Shown here one piece after another: positions 33,590 to 42,147 of a DNA stretch of 64,000 nucleotides (the first letter of the stretch is position 1; each line of letters opens with the position of its first letter). The DNA is from JADCCX01 sp031378805. GTDB lineage: Bacteria > Pseudomonadota > Alphaproteobacteria > Rhizobiales > Beijerinckiaceae. Location of the stretch: assembly GCA_031378805.1 (NCBI GenBank), contig JANNEO010000114.1, positions 1 through 64,000 of the forward strand, read 5' to 3'. A model generated the notes under the pieces. That model was given only the letters and a program-made list of their open reading frames with translations. It searched no databases and was not told the origin of the DNA. The position numbers and the translations under genes were made by a program.

Positions 33590-33757
33590 ATGTCCGATAC
33601 CAACCTCAATTCCGGGGTACAAACCACACCCTTGCCGCGCCTTCTGGCTGGGGTTGCCGCGTTGGGCTTCCTCGCAGGTTCTGCCGCCTTGTGGTGGCGC
33701 TTTGGCGAAGGGGTCTTTCTCTCGAGCATGATGAGCACATTCATCGCCTGTTTCTGA
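33590..33757 (+). CDS. Small single-pass membrane protein, 55 residues
   Basis: ATG 33590 opens a 55-residue frame with a soluble N-terminus (MSDTNLNSGVQTTPLPR), a hydrophobic segment (LLAGVAALGFLAGSAALWW) and a short tail ending in CF. Similar short proteins with a central Trp-Trp and terminal Cys-Phe recur in Hyphomicrobiales, in my recollection. It is convergent with the glycosyltransferase gene, overlapping its 3' end by 17 bp. Function unknown. Confidence 0.6.
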   Translation: MSDTNLNSGVQTTPLPRLLAGVAALGFLAGSAALWWRFGEGVFLSSMMSTFIACF

Positions 33758-35138
33758 ACAGGTGCGGCCGTCTTGTCCCGAGCCCATGTTCGGTTTTCGC
33801 CCAGTAGAACGGTGCGCGCAGGTAATCGCATACGGCAATCCACGCGGCGAGCGAGACAAGCAGCAGGTAGACGGGCGCTGTTAGCAACCATGGCATGAGA
33901 TGCCATTGCCGCCTGCGCCGCAGTCCGACGACGGCGGGCAGCAGCAGCACGAGCAAGCCGATCAGCGCGATCTCGAGGGCCAGGCAATTCGCCAAAAACA
34001 GTGGCCAGGTGCTGGCATCCCAGACTTCGCCGGTCCAGGCATTCCAGACGAACCACCCGGCAAAGAAGGGAAAGGTCAGCGCGCCCAGCAGGACACCGAC
34101 GATCTGACTGAAGGCCGCGATCCAGTTGCCAAAGCCCAGTTCACGCATAACCACCATAGGATTCCGGCTATGGGTGATACCGGTCTGGATCCAGCCCTTC
34201 ATCCAGCGGCGGCGTTGACCGAGCCAGGCTTTCAGTCCGATAGGGGCCTCTTCCAGAGTGGTTGACTGCAAATCCAGGACACGCAGTCCGGCCCGCGCCA
34301 GCCGGATGCCCAGATCGGCATCCTCGGTGACATTCCACATATCCCAGCCCTCCAATCCAACCAGATCGGTGCGGCGGAAATGATTGGATGTGCCGCCGAG
34401 CGCCACAGGATAGCCGCAGCGGGCCATGCCGCACTTCACGACATCGAACAGGGCCGCATATTCGATCACCATCATCAGAGGCAACCAGCCATCCGGCCCA
34501 TTGTCGATGGCGAGGCGTGCCTGCAGGCAGCCGACATCCCGCGGGGCCTCCTCGAAGGCCATGACGGCGAGTTTCAGCTGATCGGGATCTGGAATATCCT
34601 CGGCGTCATAGACCGTCACATATGTACCGCTGACCAGGGTGAGGCCATGGTTGAGGGCACGGGGCTTGGTCCGGGGATGGCCGGGCGGAACAACCACGAT
34701 GCGGATCCATCCCGGCATGGTCCAGCGTTGCAGCGCATATGCGGTCTCCTCGTCGTCAGCCTCCAGCAGGAGCACGACGTCCAGCGCGTCGCGGGGATAA
34801 TCCAGCGCGGACAAGGCCGTCAGCAACTGGCTCAACACGGCCTGCTCCCGATACAGTGGGACAAGCACGGAATAAACCGGCCAGACGCGAGTGGAGTACG
34901 AGGCAACCAGAGTCGGTTTTCCCTGCAGCAAGCTCTTTCCTGGCGGCACGGGTTCGAATGCAGCGGCAAGCTGCACCATCATGAAGGCCAGGAAAACGGG
35001 CGATGCTGTGATCGCAAGAAGCGCTGCTGGTGCGGGGGCAATGACAACAACACACGCGACGATGAAGAGTGCCGCAAAGGCTGTGACCTTCTGGCCGACG
35101 GACGTTCCCTGGTCGGCTCCCGCGCGTCGAGCCCCCAT
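33741..35138 (-). CDS. Processive family 2 glycosyltransferase, membrane-bound
   Basis: The 465-residue protein has two N-terminal hydrophobic segments, a GT-2 domain with YSVLVPLYREQAVLSQLL, the DAEDIPDPDQL divalent-metal site, TEDADLGIRLARAG, and the processivity signature QRRRWMKGW, followed by three or four membrane segments. Such enzymes polymerise and export beta-linked glycans. ATG 35138 lies 8 bases after the LuxR gene stop, so the two are almost surely co-transcribed. Confidence 0.92.
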   Translation of the reverse strand: MGARRAGADQGTSVGQKVTAFAALFIVACVVVIAPAPAALLAITASPVFLAFMMVQLAAAFEPVPPGKSLLQGKPTLVASYSTRVWPVYSVLVPLYREQAVLSQLLTALSALDYPRDALDVVLLLEADDEETAYALQRWTMPGWIRIVVVPPGHPRTKPRALNHGLTLVSGTYVTVYDAEDIPDPDQLKLAVMAFEEAPRDVGCLQARLAIDNGPDGWLPLMMVIEYAALFDVVKCGMARCGYPVALGGTSNHFRRTDLVGLEGWDMWNVTEDADLGIRLARAGLRVLDLQSTTLEEAPIGLKAWLGQRRRWMKGWIQTGITHSRNPMVVMRELGFGNWIAAFSQIVGVLLGALTFPFFAGWFVWNAWTGEVWDASTWPLFLANCLALEIALIGLLVLLLPAVVGLRRRRQWHLMPWLLTAPVYLLLVSLAAWIAVCDYLRAPFYWAKTEHGLGTRRPHLFRNRR

Positions 35139-35146
35139 GGCCGGGG

Positions 35147-35896
35147 TCAGCGTGGCGGTGCGATCAGGCCGAGCGCAACGGCCTTGGCTGCGGCGTGGGC
35201 CCGGTTGGAGGCCGCCAGCTTGCCGACGGCCGAATCGATGAAGAAGTTCACCGTGGCAGGCGTCAGGCCGAGGTTCACGCCAATTTCGCGGCTGGTATGG
35301 CCATGGGCCGCCCAGACAAGGCATTCCCGTTCCCGCGGAGTCAGCCGAATGATATCAACATCATCAATGCCGAAACGGACCTTCAGCACGGCGTTGTGCA
35401 GCATGGGGTGCAGGAGGCCGATCGCAGCAGTCAATTCCACCTTGCAGGATTCCCAGCGCTTTTCCGAAACATCGCTGGTCAGTGTCAACAGCGATCGATC
35501 ACCAGAGGGTCCGCGAAACGTCGCGGTGATGGCGTGGCGACCCAGCTGGAAGTCCTGGAAGTCACGAAAGAAGCGCTTGATGCGGATGCGGACCCTGGGC
35601 ATTTCCGACCAGTCCACGGGATGCCTTGCGTGATCGCTCAGCGTCTTGATCGGTTCGCCCACCCTGAAATTCGAATCATCCAGGTGCTTGCGCCAGGTCT
35701 CGCCATAGGTGTCGATCCCGTACGGATCATCGCCGACCACGCCTGGCACATGGCGCATCAGGAAGGCCGCATGTTTGGCTCCGCTGGTCCGGCAGATGTC
35801 CTGAAGGGCGCGCTGGAAATCCGTTTTCTGGTTCGCCGCAGACAAGTTCTGCGCCAAGCCAGAGACTGTCCGCTTGGGTGCAGGCTGTGAAATCAT
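35147..35896 (-). CDS. LuxR family regulator with autoinducer-binding-like domain
   Basis: The 249-residue protein has an N-terminal autoinducer-binding-like domain and a C-terminal LuxR helix-turn-helix (LTPRERECLVWAAHGHTSREIGVNLGLTPATVNFFI). By spacing, W68, P82 and W96 match the pocket residues W57, P71 and W85 of TraR-type receptors, but Y61 is replaced by L72 and D70 by E81. No luxI-type synthase is in the window. It likely controls the following glycosyltransferase gene. Confidence 0.85.
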   Translation of the reverse strand: MISQPAPKRTVSGLAQNLSAANQKTDFQRALQDICRTSGAKHAAFLMRHVPGVVGDDPYGIDTYGETWRKHLDDSNFRVGEPIKTLSDHARHPVDWSEMPRVRIRIKRFFRDFQDFQLGRHAITATFRGPSGDRSLLTLTSDVSEKRWESCKVELTAAIGLLHPMLHNAVLKVRFGIDDVDIIRLTPRERECLVWAAHGHTSREIGVNLGLTPATVNFFIDSAVGKLAASNRAHAAAKAVALGLIAPPR

Positions 35897-35934
35897 GTGT
35901 CAAAATCCCCTGAGTTACACTAGAACTCCGGAGA

Positions 35935-35978
35935 TTAACGGAGCAATTCCTGCTGCTTCCAACACCCCGCTCCGTTAA
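35935..35978. promoter_or_regulatory. 10-bp inverted repeat upstream of the LuxR gene
   Basis: TTAACGGAGC (35935-35944) and GCTCCGTTAA (35969-35978) are perfectly inverted, 24 bases apart, 39-82 bases upstream of the LuxR start. A CTCCGGAG palindrome lies just beside the inner end at 35927-35934. It could be an operator for LuxR or for a regulator of it, or a stem in a leader transcript. Confidence 0.5.
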
Positions 35979-36050
35979 GCATTTGTGCGGGCGGCTTGCG
36001 CAAACGCCGAGAGAAGCCTAAACCCCCGCGTCTACAGAAGGACGTTGCCG

Positions 36051-36227
36051 GTGTCGGAAAAGCCGGATGCAAAATCACTCCGAAAACTGCGCTTGGCGGA
36101 GGCTTTGCGAAGAAATCTCGGACAAAGAAAAAGCAAGGCAAAGGCTGCGAGCCAGGCCAAAGGCACGATTGGTACGACGGAAAACGTCAAACCCGCCACA
36201 ACAAGCGTTGTCAAAGACGTGTCCTAG
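36051..36227 (+). CDS. Small basic conserved protein upstream of murA
   Basis: GTG 36051 with AGAAGGA nine bases upstream opens a 58-residue basic protein: SEKPDAKSLRKLRLAEALR, then RNLGQRKSKAKAASQ. Small basic proteins of this type precede murA in several Hyphomicrobiales, by recollection. Function unknown. murA starts 63 bases downstream. Confidence 0.6.
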   Translation: MSEKPDAKSLRKLRLAEALRRNLGQRKSKAKAASQAKGTIGTTENVKPATTSVVKDVS

Positions 36228-36290
36228 CGTTGACTTTCTGGCAACACAAACCTCTTCCCCAACGTCAGCAAACGGAAAAGACGGGTACTT

Positions 36291-37580
36291 ATGGATCGGA
36301 TCACCATCACCGGCGGGCCAAGACTGAACGGTGTGATTCCCATTTCGGGCGCAAAGAATGCAGCGCTTCCACTGATGACGGCTGCATTGCTGACGGATGA
36401 TGTCGTGACGCTCGACAACGTGCCACGCCTCTCCGACGTGACACAGCTTCTGCGCATCCTGAGCAACCACGGTGTTGATCACAAGATTGCCGGTCGCCTG
36501 GCCGGCCAAAGCACGGAAACCGGGCAGACCATCGATCTCTCGGCACGGCAGATCGTGGATACCACCGCGCCTTACGAACTGGTGTCACGGATGCGGGCCA
36601 GTTTCTGGGTCATCGGGCCGCTGCTGGGGCGCATGGGCAAGGCCAAGGTTTCGTTGCCGGGCGGTTGCGCCATCGGCACCAGGCCGGTGGATTTCTATCT
36701 CCAGGCACTGGAACGGCTGGGTGTGCGCATCCAGATCGAGGCGGGGTACGTGCTCGCGGATGCACCAAACGGCCTGAAGGGGGCAGAGATTTTCTTCCCC
36801 AAGGTCTCGGTTGGTGCCACCCACACCGCGCTGATGGCTGCGGTATTGGCGGATGGCAAAACGGTCATCCACAATGCCGCGCGTGAGCCCGAGATCGTCG
36901 ACCTTGCCGATCTGCTCAACAAGATGGGCGGCAAGATCACCGGTGCGGGAACCGCCACCATCGAAATCCAGGGCGTCACCCGCCTGCATGGCGCGCGCCA
37001 TTCAGTCCTGCCCGACCGTATCGAAACCGGGACATATGCCATGGCGGTGGCGATGGCCGGTGGTGACGTGCTGCTGGAGAATGCCCGCTTCGATCTGCTG
37101 AACGCGGCTTTCGACGTGCTGAGACGGACGGGTGTCACGGTGGAAGAAAAGGCCAACGGCGTCCGCATCGCGCGCAACAGCGGTGTTCTCGCACCCGTGG
37201 ATGTCACAACGGAACCGTTTCCGGGTTTTCCGACCGATCTGCAGGCGCAATTCATGGCGTTGATGTGCCGCGCCAAAGGCGTATCGCATATCCGCGAGAC
37301 GATCTTCGAGAACCGCTTCATGCATGTGCAGGAACTGGCGCGCCTGGGCGCCCGAATCCGACTGGATGGTGATATGGCAGTGATCGAAGGCGTCGAAACC
37401 CTGAAGGGTGCGCAGGTCATGGCGACCGATCTGAGGGCGTCGGTGGCCATGGTCATCGGTGGCCTGGTGGCCGAAGGCGAGACCGTCGTTCACCGAGTCT
37501 ATCACCTCGATCGCGGCTTCGAAGCGCTGGAGAAGAAACTCCAGCGCTGCGGCGCTCAGGTCGAACGCATCACGGGGTGA
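36291..37580 (+). CDS. murA: UDP-N-acetylglucosamine 1-carboxyvinyltransferase
   Basis: The 429-residue protein makes the first committed step of peptidoglycan synthesis. It starts with RITITGGPRLNGVIPISGAKNAALP and has the fosfomycin-reactive cysteine in LPGGCAIGTRPVDFY. Length and motifs match the family. Confidence 0.97.
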   Translation: MDRITITGGPRLNGVIPISGAKNAALPLMTAALLTDDVVTLDNVPRLSDVTQLLRILSNHGVDHKIAGRLAGQSTETGQTIDLSARQIVDTTAPYELVSRMRASFWVIGPLLGRMGKAKVSLPGGCAIGTRPVDFYLQALERLGVRIQIEAGYVLADAPNGLKGAEIFFPKVSVGATHTALMAAVLADGKTVIHNAAREPEIVDLADLLNKMGGKITGAGTATIEIQGVTRLHGARHSVLPDRIETGTYAMAVAMAGGDVLLENARFDLLNAAFDVLRRTGVTVEEKANGVRIARNSGVLAPVDVTTEPFPGFPTDLQAQFMALMCRAKGVSHIRETIFENRFMHVQELARLGARIRLDGDMAVIEGVETLKGAQVMATDLRASVAMVIGGLVAEGETVVHRVYHLDRGFEALEKKLQRCGAQVERITG

Positions 37581-37592
37581 GTGGAAAGTCTG

Positions 37593-37916
37593 TTACCAAC
37601 CCTGGTTGGGCGACAGGATCGCACCACGCTTCAGCCCAAAACCCGGAATTTCGCACGCACAGGACGAATTGGCCGGGCGGGGTCGGGTGTAGCAGTTGCC
37701 ACGCGATGTCACGCACAGATTGCCCACCACCACCGGGCGGTAAGGCTGATAATAGCCTCCGCCACCATAGGGATCGGGCCGATATTGCGGTTGAGGCTGA
37801 TAATAGGGCCGGGGCGGTGGTGGCGGATAGGGATAATATTGCGCCAGCGCCGGCGCACCCGTGGCGACAATGCCGGCTGCTGCCAGAATTGATGCAAAAA
37901 GCCCGCGTTTGGTCAT
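37593..37916 (-). CDS. Secreted Pro/Tyr-rich protein with Cys motif
   Basis: The 107-residue protein has a signal peptide (LFASILAAAGIVATGAPALA), a Pro/Tyr/Gln-rich central part (YYPYPPPPPRPYYQPQPQY), and a conserved-looking C-terminus with NLCVTSRGNCYTR and CACEIPGFGLKRGAIL. ATG 37916 has GGAGGG six bases upstream. I know the C-terminal pattern from Hyphomicrobiales hypotheticals but no function. It takes the place of DUF2948 between murA and hisD, on the opposite strand. Confidence 0.75.
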   Translation of the reverse strand: MTKRGLFASILAAAGIVATGAPALAQYYPYPPPPPRPYYQPQPQYRPDPYGGGGYYQPYRPVVVGNLCVTSRGNCYTRPRPANSSCACEIPGFGLKRGAILSPNQGW

Positions 37917-37959
37917 GGAACCCTCCATCAGGTTCAGCGGCTGTTTGCCGCTCTTGCAG

Positions 37960-37976
37960 TACAATGATCAATTGTA
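37960..37976. promoter_or_regulatory. Palindrome TACAAT-N5-ATTGTA between divergent genes
   Basis: A perfect 6-bp inverted repeat with a 5-base centre lies between the Pro/Tyr-rich protein gene and hisD. Each arm also resembles a -10 box on its own strand, so it may be a shared promoter/operator. Confidence 0.4.
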
Positions 37977-38042
37977 GCAGATGAATGATGATTGAACACC
38001 TCATCAGGTGAAGGTATCGCAGGCTGGCAACAGGACAGGTCG

Positions 38043-39344
38043 ATGCCACAGGAACTCAATGCCCTCTCGGCAGCTTTCGATGCGGACTTCCGGGCGCTGC
38101 TTGCCCAGAAGCGCGAGGTTTCCGAAGAAGTGACGGCCGCTGTCGCCGCCATCATCCAGGATGTGCGCAACAGGGGTGACGTGGCTGTCGCCGCCTTGTC
38201 CCTCAGGTTCGATTCTGTCGATCTGCAGGCGCTCGGCATTCGCATCCCAGAGGCGGAACTGGTGGCGGCGCTGGATCGCTGTAACGCCACTGCGCTTGCC
38301 GCACTGCGCTTCGCCAAGGAGCGGATCGAGGCCTATCATCTCAGGCAACGCCCTGCCGACACGCAGTTCACCGATGCGCTGGGCGTGGAATTGGGTTGGC
38401 GTTGGACGGCCATCGAATCGGTTGGACTCTATGTGCCGGGCGGCAGCGCAAGCTATCCGTCATCGGTGTTGATGAATGCCGTCCCGGCCAAGGTGGCGGG
38501 CGTTCCTCGTGTTGTCATGGTGGTGCCTGCGCCCAAAGGCGTGATCAATCCGCTGGTGCTGGCGGCGGCCTCCATCGCGGGTATCGACGAGGTCTACCGT
38601 ATCGGTGGCGCACAAGCCATTGCGGCGCTGGCCTATGGGACGCAGAGCATCCAGCCCGTGGTCAAGGTGGTCGGCCCCGGCAACGCCTATGTGGCAGCAG
38701 CCAAGCGCCAGGTCTTCGGGCAGGTCGGCATCGACATGATCGCAGGCCCTTCCGAGGTGGTCGTGATGGCCGATGACACGGCGAACGCGGACTGGATCGC
38801 GGCTGATCTGCTGGCGCAGGCCGAGCATGACAGCGCGGCGCAATCCATCCTGATTACGGATTCGGCCGATCTGGCAGGGCAGGTGAGAGCCTCGCTCGAA
38901 AGCCAGCTCAAAACTCTGCCGCGTCGTGACATCGCGGCTGCGTCCTGGCGCGACTTCGGAGCGATCATTCGCGTGGACAGCCTTGAGGCGGCCATCCCGC
39001 TGATCGATCGGCTGGCACCGGAGCATTTGGAGATCATGGCGCGGGATGCCGACGCCCTTGCCGCCCGCATCCGCAATGCCGGAGCGATCTTCCTGGGTGG
39101 GCACACACCGGAAGCCATCGGGGATTATGTGGGTGGTTCAAACCATGTCTTGCCCACAGCCCGCAGCGCCCGCTACGCTTCCGGGCTGGGAGTGCTCGAT
39201 TTCATGAAGCGTACATCCATCCTCAAGTGTGGCGCGGAACAGCTGCGGGCGCTTGGTCCCGCCGCCATTGCCCTTGGCCATGCCGAAGGCTTGCACGCCC
39301 ATGCGCGGTCGGTGGCGATCCGCCTCAACCTGCCTCTGGACTGA
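38043..39344 (+). CDS. hisD: Histidinol dehydrogenase
   Basis: The 433-residue enzyme oxidises histidinol to histidine in two steps. It has the family signatures GLYVPGGSASYPSSVLMNAVPAKVAG, IDMIAGPSEVVVMAD and GSNHVLPTARSARYASGLGV. ATG 38043 is chosen by family N-terminus; the frame extends 51 bases further up. Confidence 0.97.
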   Translation: MPQELNALSAAFDADFRALLAQKREVSEEVTAAVAAIIQDVRNRGDVAVAALSLRFDSVDLQALGIRIPEAELVAALDRCNATALAALRFAKERIEAYHLRQRPADTQFTDALGVELGWRWTAIESVGLYVPGGSASYPSSVLMNAVPAKVAGVPRVVMVVPAPKGVINPLVLAAASIAGIDEVYRIGGAQAIAALAYGTQSIQPVVKVVGPGNAYVAAAKRQVFGQVGIDMIAGPSEVVVMADDTANADWIAADLLAQAEHDSAAQSILITDSADLAGQVRASLESQLKTLPRRDIAAASWRDFGAIIRVDSLEAAIPLIDRLAPEHLEIMARDADALAARIRNAGAIFLGGHTPEAIGDYVGGSNHVLPTARSARYASGLGVLDFMKRTSILKCGAEQLRALGPAAIALGHAEGLHAHARSVAIRLNLPLD

Positions 39345-39350
39345 GCGCCT

Positions 39351-39848
39351 GTGACGGAAGGTGCATCCCCATCGAACAACCGGCTTGTCGCCGTGGTGCT
39401 GGATGCGGCGTCCATCGAACGCGGCACGCCCGATCAGGAGCACGAGCGGCTGACGGCCATCTACGATCTGGTCGAGGACAATTCCTTTGTCCTGCCCGAT
39501 GGGCGCGAAGGGCCGTTCTCGCTGCATATCGGCCTGATGAATGGTCGACTGGTGTTCGATATCCGCAGCGAAACGGGCGTCCACATCATTACCCACGGCC
39601 TCTCGATGTCGCCCTTCCGCCGGGTGATCAAGGACTACTTCATGATCTGCGAAAGCTATTACGACGCCATCCGCAGCGCCTCCGCCGAGCAGATCGAGGC
39701 CATCGACATGGGGCGACGCGGCCTCCACAACGAGGCGGCGGACATCGTCATCGACCGCCTGAAGGACAAGGTCACGATCGATTTCCAGACGGCGCGGCGG
39801 CTGTTCACGCTGCTCGCTGCGCTCTCCTGGACCGGGCGGGAGATCTGA
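39351..39848 (+). CDS. UPF0262 family protein
   Basis: The 165-residue protein starts with GTG 39351, six bases after hisD, and has the UPF0262 pattern RLVAVVLDAASIERGTPDQEHERLTAIYDL and IITHGLSMSPFRRVIKDYF. Function unknown; it is a regular neighbour of hisD in Hyphomicrobiales. Confidence 0.92.
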   Translation: MTEGASPSNNRLVAVVLDAASIERGTPDQEHERLTAIYDLVEDNSFVLPDGREGPFSLHIGLMNGRLVFDIRSETGVHIITHGLSMSPFRRVIKDYFMICESYYDAIRSASAEQIEAIDMGRRGLHNEAADIVIDRLKDKVTIDFQTARRLFTLLAALSWTGREI

Positions 39849-39854
39849 TCCGCG

Positions 39855-40280
39855 ATGGCCGACAAACCCCGCTCCATTCTGTTCGCCTGCACGCTGAACG
39901 CCGTCCGCTCGCCCATGGCGGAAGGGTTGGCGCGCGCCATTCTGGGCCAGAAGATCTATGTCGATTCCGCCGGGCTTTCCACCGCGACGCTGGACCCGTT
40001 TGCCGTCGCCGTGCTCGCCGAACTGGGTATCGACATCCGAGACCACAACACGCAAGGTTTCGACGATATCGCGGTTGACGAGTTCGACCTGATCGTGGCG
40101 CTCTCGCCCGAAGCCGTGGAGAAAGCCCGGGCACTCACGCGCCACAGCTCCGTCGCGGTCGAATACTGGCCGACGGATGATCCCACCGCCATGTCCGACG
40201 GCTCCCGCGAAAGCCGCCTGCAAGCCTATCGCCAGGTGCGCGACACCCTGAGGCGGCGAATCAAGGAGAGTTTTGCGTAG
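39855..40280 (+). CDS. Low-molecular-weight phosphatase family protein
   Basis: The 141-residue protein carries the catalytic P-loop FACTLNAVRSPMAEG (CX5R) and the C-terminal WPTDDPTAM with the general-acid aspartate. It resembles low-molecular-weight protein tyrosine phosphatases or arsenate reductases. It starts 6 bases after the UPF0262 gene. In relatives infA usually follows; here an AT-rich restriction island follows. Confidence 0.92.
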   Translation: MADKPRSILFACTLNAVRSPMAEGLARAILGQKIYVDSAGLSTATLDPFAVAVLAELGIDIRDHNTQGFDDIAVDEFDLIVALSPEAVEKARALTRHSSVAVEYWPTDDPTAMSDGSRESRLQAYRQVRDTLRRRIKESFA

Positions 40281-40377
40281 GGGGCGGGGTTGGTCCTTGC
40301 TCTATATGTGCTCTGCGTAATTTGCACCAAAGTCAGAGAGATTTAATCCAGCACCGTATGGCGTGAGCGTGTCTCGC

Positions 40378-40435
40378 TATCATTTTATGATACTTATATT
40401 CTGTCGCTTTAGAAGTAGCGCAACTTTATCATGAT
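40378..40435. promoter_or_regulatory. Candidate C-boxes and promoter of the restriction operon
   Basis: TATCAT-TTT-ATGATA (40378-40392) is a perfect inverted repeat. A -10-like TATATT lies at 40395-40400 and a poor -35 region precedes the palindrome. A second TATCATGAT element (40427-40435) directly precedes the controller gene start. Controller proteins of R-M systems bind such paired sites to activate and then repress. Confidence 0.55.
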
Positions 40436-40438
40436 TGT

Positions 40439-40669
40439 ATGATTTCGTCGTTGCAGGGCAGCTTGGCAAAAAATTTAAGGTTATACCGTGAGCAAAAAGG
40501 CTTGTCTCAGGATGACTTTGCAGATCTTTGCGGACTTCATCGCACCTATATTGGTGGAATTGAACGTTCCGAACGAAATATCACGCTCAAAACACTCGAA
40601 AAAATCGCTCAGGCGCTCACTATAGACCCCTTGGAGCTTCTCAAAGAGAATGGCATTGATAAAGCCTAG
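40439..40669 (+). CDS. XRE family helix-turn-helix protein, likely R-M controller
   Basis: The 76-residue protein is almost entirely a helix-turn-helix domain: NLRLYREQKGLSQDDFADLCGLHRTYIGGIERSERNITL. Size, position and 20-bp overlap with the endonuclease gene fit a C (controller) protein. There is no Shine-Dalgarno sequence before ATG 40439, so it may be leaderless, as is common for C genes. Confidence 0.88.
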   Translation: MISSLQGSLAKNLRLYREQKGLSQDDFADLCGLHRTYIGGIERSERNITLKTLEKIAQALTIDPLELLKENGIDKA

Positions 40670-41324
40670 CCGCAGTAAAATAGACAAAAATGATCCTCAA
40701 GCTATCGCAGCGCGAGGACGTGTTATTAATATTATTGACGCAGTGCCGCCTTCTGAATTAATTTCGTCAATTAAGAGGGCGCCGAGTCTTCGGGGAATGA
40801 TATTGGGTTATATAGCTGAAGAAATGTTTGAAAAATATCTTCCTATAACGTATCCTAAAATAACAGCTGAAAATATCGATAAACATGACGATCATGACAG
40901 ATCACTGAATAAATCAGATAGAACAATCAAGTACGAAGGTCGTTTATATCGAATTCAATTAAAGTCTATTCAGACAAATAGTATTTGTCGCAATCTATCG
41001 AATGGACTACTTCAAGCAGACGTACAGAATGACGCTTCAGACAAATGTAAAGTCCTGTTACCAAATGGGCACATTGTTGAAACCACATGCTATGCCCGCA
41101 ATGATTATGATATCCTGGCTGTACCGCTATATCCTTTTACTGGGGGCTGGACATTTGCCTATAAGCGCAACGTCGATTGTCGTTCTACTGTAAATAACAT
41201 ATACAGTTCTGAAGATCAGAAATTTCTTCTTTCGACTACTGAGCGCCTCAATTGGCCGCTTGACGACAGATGGCATACAGACATCATGGAGCTACTTGAC
41301 AACAGCATTGGAATCGTCCCGTAA
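40650..41324 (+). CDS. Candidate type II restriction endonuclease
   Basis: The 224-residue protein shows no family that I can name with certainty. It has a PD-(D/E)xK-like arrangement: helix with E57-E58 (GYIAEEMFEKY), acidic cluster at residues 80-90, and EGRLYRIQLKSIQ with Q103-x-K105. Gene context (controller upstream, methyltransferase convergent) makes a restriction enzyme most likely. The DNA is AT-rich: 18 of 60 bases are G or C at 40921-40980. Confidence 0.7.
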   Translation: MALIKPSRSKIDKNDPQAIAARGRVINIIDAVPPSELISSIKRAPSLRGMILGYIAEEMFEKYLPITYPKITAENIDKHDDHDRSLNKSDRTIKYEGRLYRIQLKSIQTNSICRNLSNGLLQADVQNDASDKCKVLLPNGHIVETTCYARNDYDILAVPLYPFTGGWTFAYKRNVDCRSTVNNIYSSEDQKFLLSTTERLNWPLDDRWHTDIMELLDNSIGIVP

Positions 41325-42092
41325 CCAGCTTGCAAAATTCGAATAAGACAATTTTTTAAGATGGTCTTGCCGCTCAAAAACTAAAAAATAAGAATGATTT
41401 TTACGCGCATGTTCCTGTTTCAACAAGCGGGATATCACGGGAGAGTTGCGTCGTACCACAATCGACAAATCCTTACAATAAAAGCCACGATATTCGTAAG
41501 CCCATATGATTTCTATGTGTGTAAGTTTTTGTCTATTTGACGATACTTCATCTTGACATTTAACTATGAATTTTCCATTTGGTCGCAAGATACGTTTTAT
41601 CTCTGGAATAACAGAAAGATAAGCTTCAAGCACAGCATCATGGTACTTGCGCTCCTTTCCCTCATTTTCTATTTTACCATTTGAATAGGCTTGTTGGAAC
41701 GCGTTATGGGTTCCTGAACCTGCTAAGGAAATTTTTGTCTTCCTGTACAGTCCTTCCATATATGGCGGATCGAATACTACGGCATCGACTGAAGCATCGG
41801 CATACGGCAATGATGACCAGTCTTGACCAAGCTTCAGATCGGTCGCCTTAAGTTGGTAATCTGCACTTGGCACATTCCGCCAAAATACGCCTTTCCCATA
41901 TGTAATATCAGCTATAATAGACTGCTTTGGAACGTGAATTTCCAATATATTAGGAAACACTTCTGCATTACCAGCTACATAAGCTGACAAAAAAACATTG
42001 CTAGTCGCTATGCCGCTTTGGGTGCGTCGTGGCCTGACTTCCTGATGACTTTCCTCCTCAGGAGACAATGGCAAATGGCATTGCAAATTCAT
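41292..42092 (-). CDS. DNA methyltransferase (adenine-N6 or cytosine-N4)
   Basis: The 266-residue protein has a SAM-binding-type motif ADITYGKGVF (residues 61-70), the catalytic VVFDPPYMEG with DPPY at 108-111, and ILRPNGKFIVKCQDE later. DPPY points to amino-methylation, most often N6-adenine. It is convergent with the endonuclease gene and overlaps its end by 33 bp. It should protect host DNA from the partner enzyme. Confidence 0.88.
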   Translation of the reverse strand: MNLQCHLPLSPEEESHQEVRPRRTQSGIATSNVFLSAYVAGNAEVFPNILEIHVPKQSIIADITYGKGVFWRNVPSADYQLKATDLKLGQDWSSLPYADASVDAVVFDPPYMEGLYRKTKISLAGSGTHNAFQQAYSNGKIENEGKERKYHDAVLEAYLSVIPEIKRILRPNGKFIVKCQDEVSSNRQKLTHIEIIWAYEYRGFYCKDLSIVVRRNSPVISRLLKQEHARKNHSYFLVFERQDHLKKLSYSNFASWLRDDSNAVVK

Positions 42093-42119
42093 CGTGAAGC
42101 CTTTTTAATACTTATAGTC

Positions 42120-42147
42120 ATCGTACATTTCAAAAATAGGGCGTCAA
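42120..42147 (-). promoter_or_regulatory. Promoter of the methyltransferase gene
   Basis: On the minus strand TTGACG (42147-42142) and TACGAT (42125-42120) are spaced 16 bases apart, 27 bases upstream of the methyltransferase ATG. This gives the methyltransferase its own promoter, separate from the controller-endonuclease operon. Confidence 0.5.
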
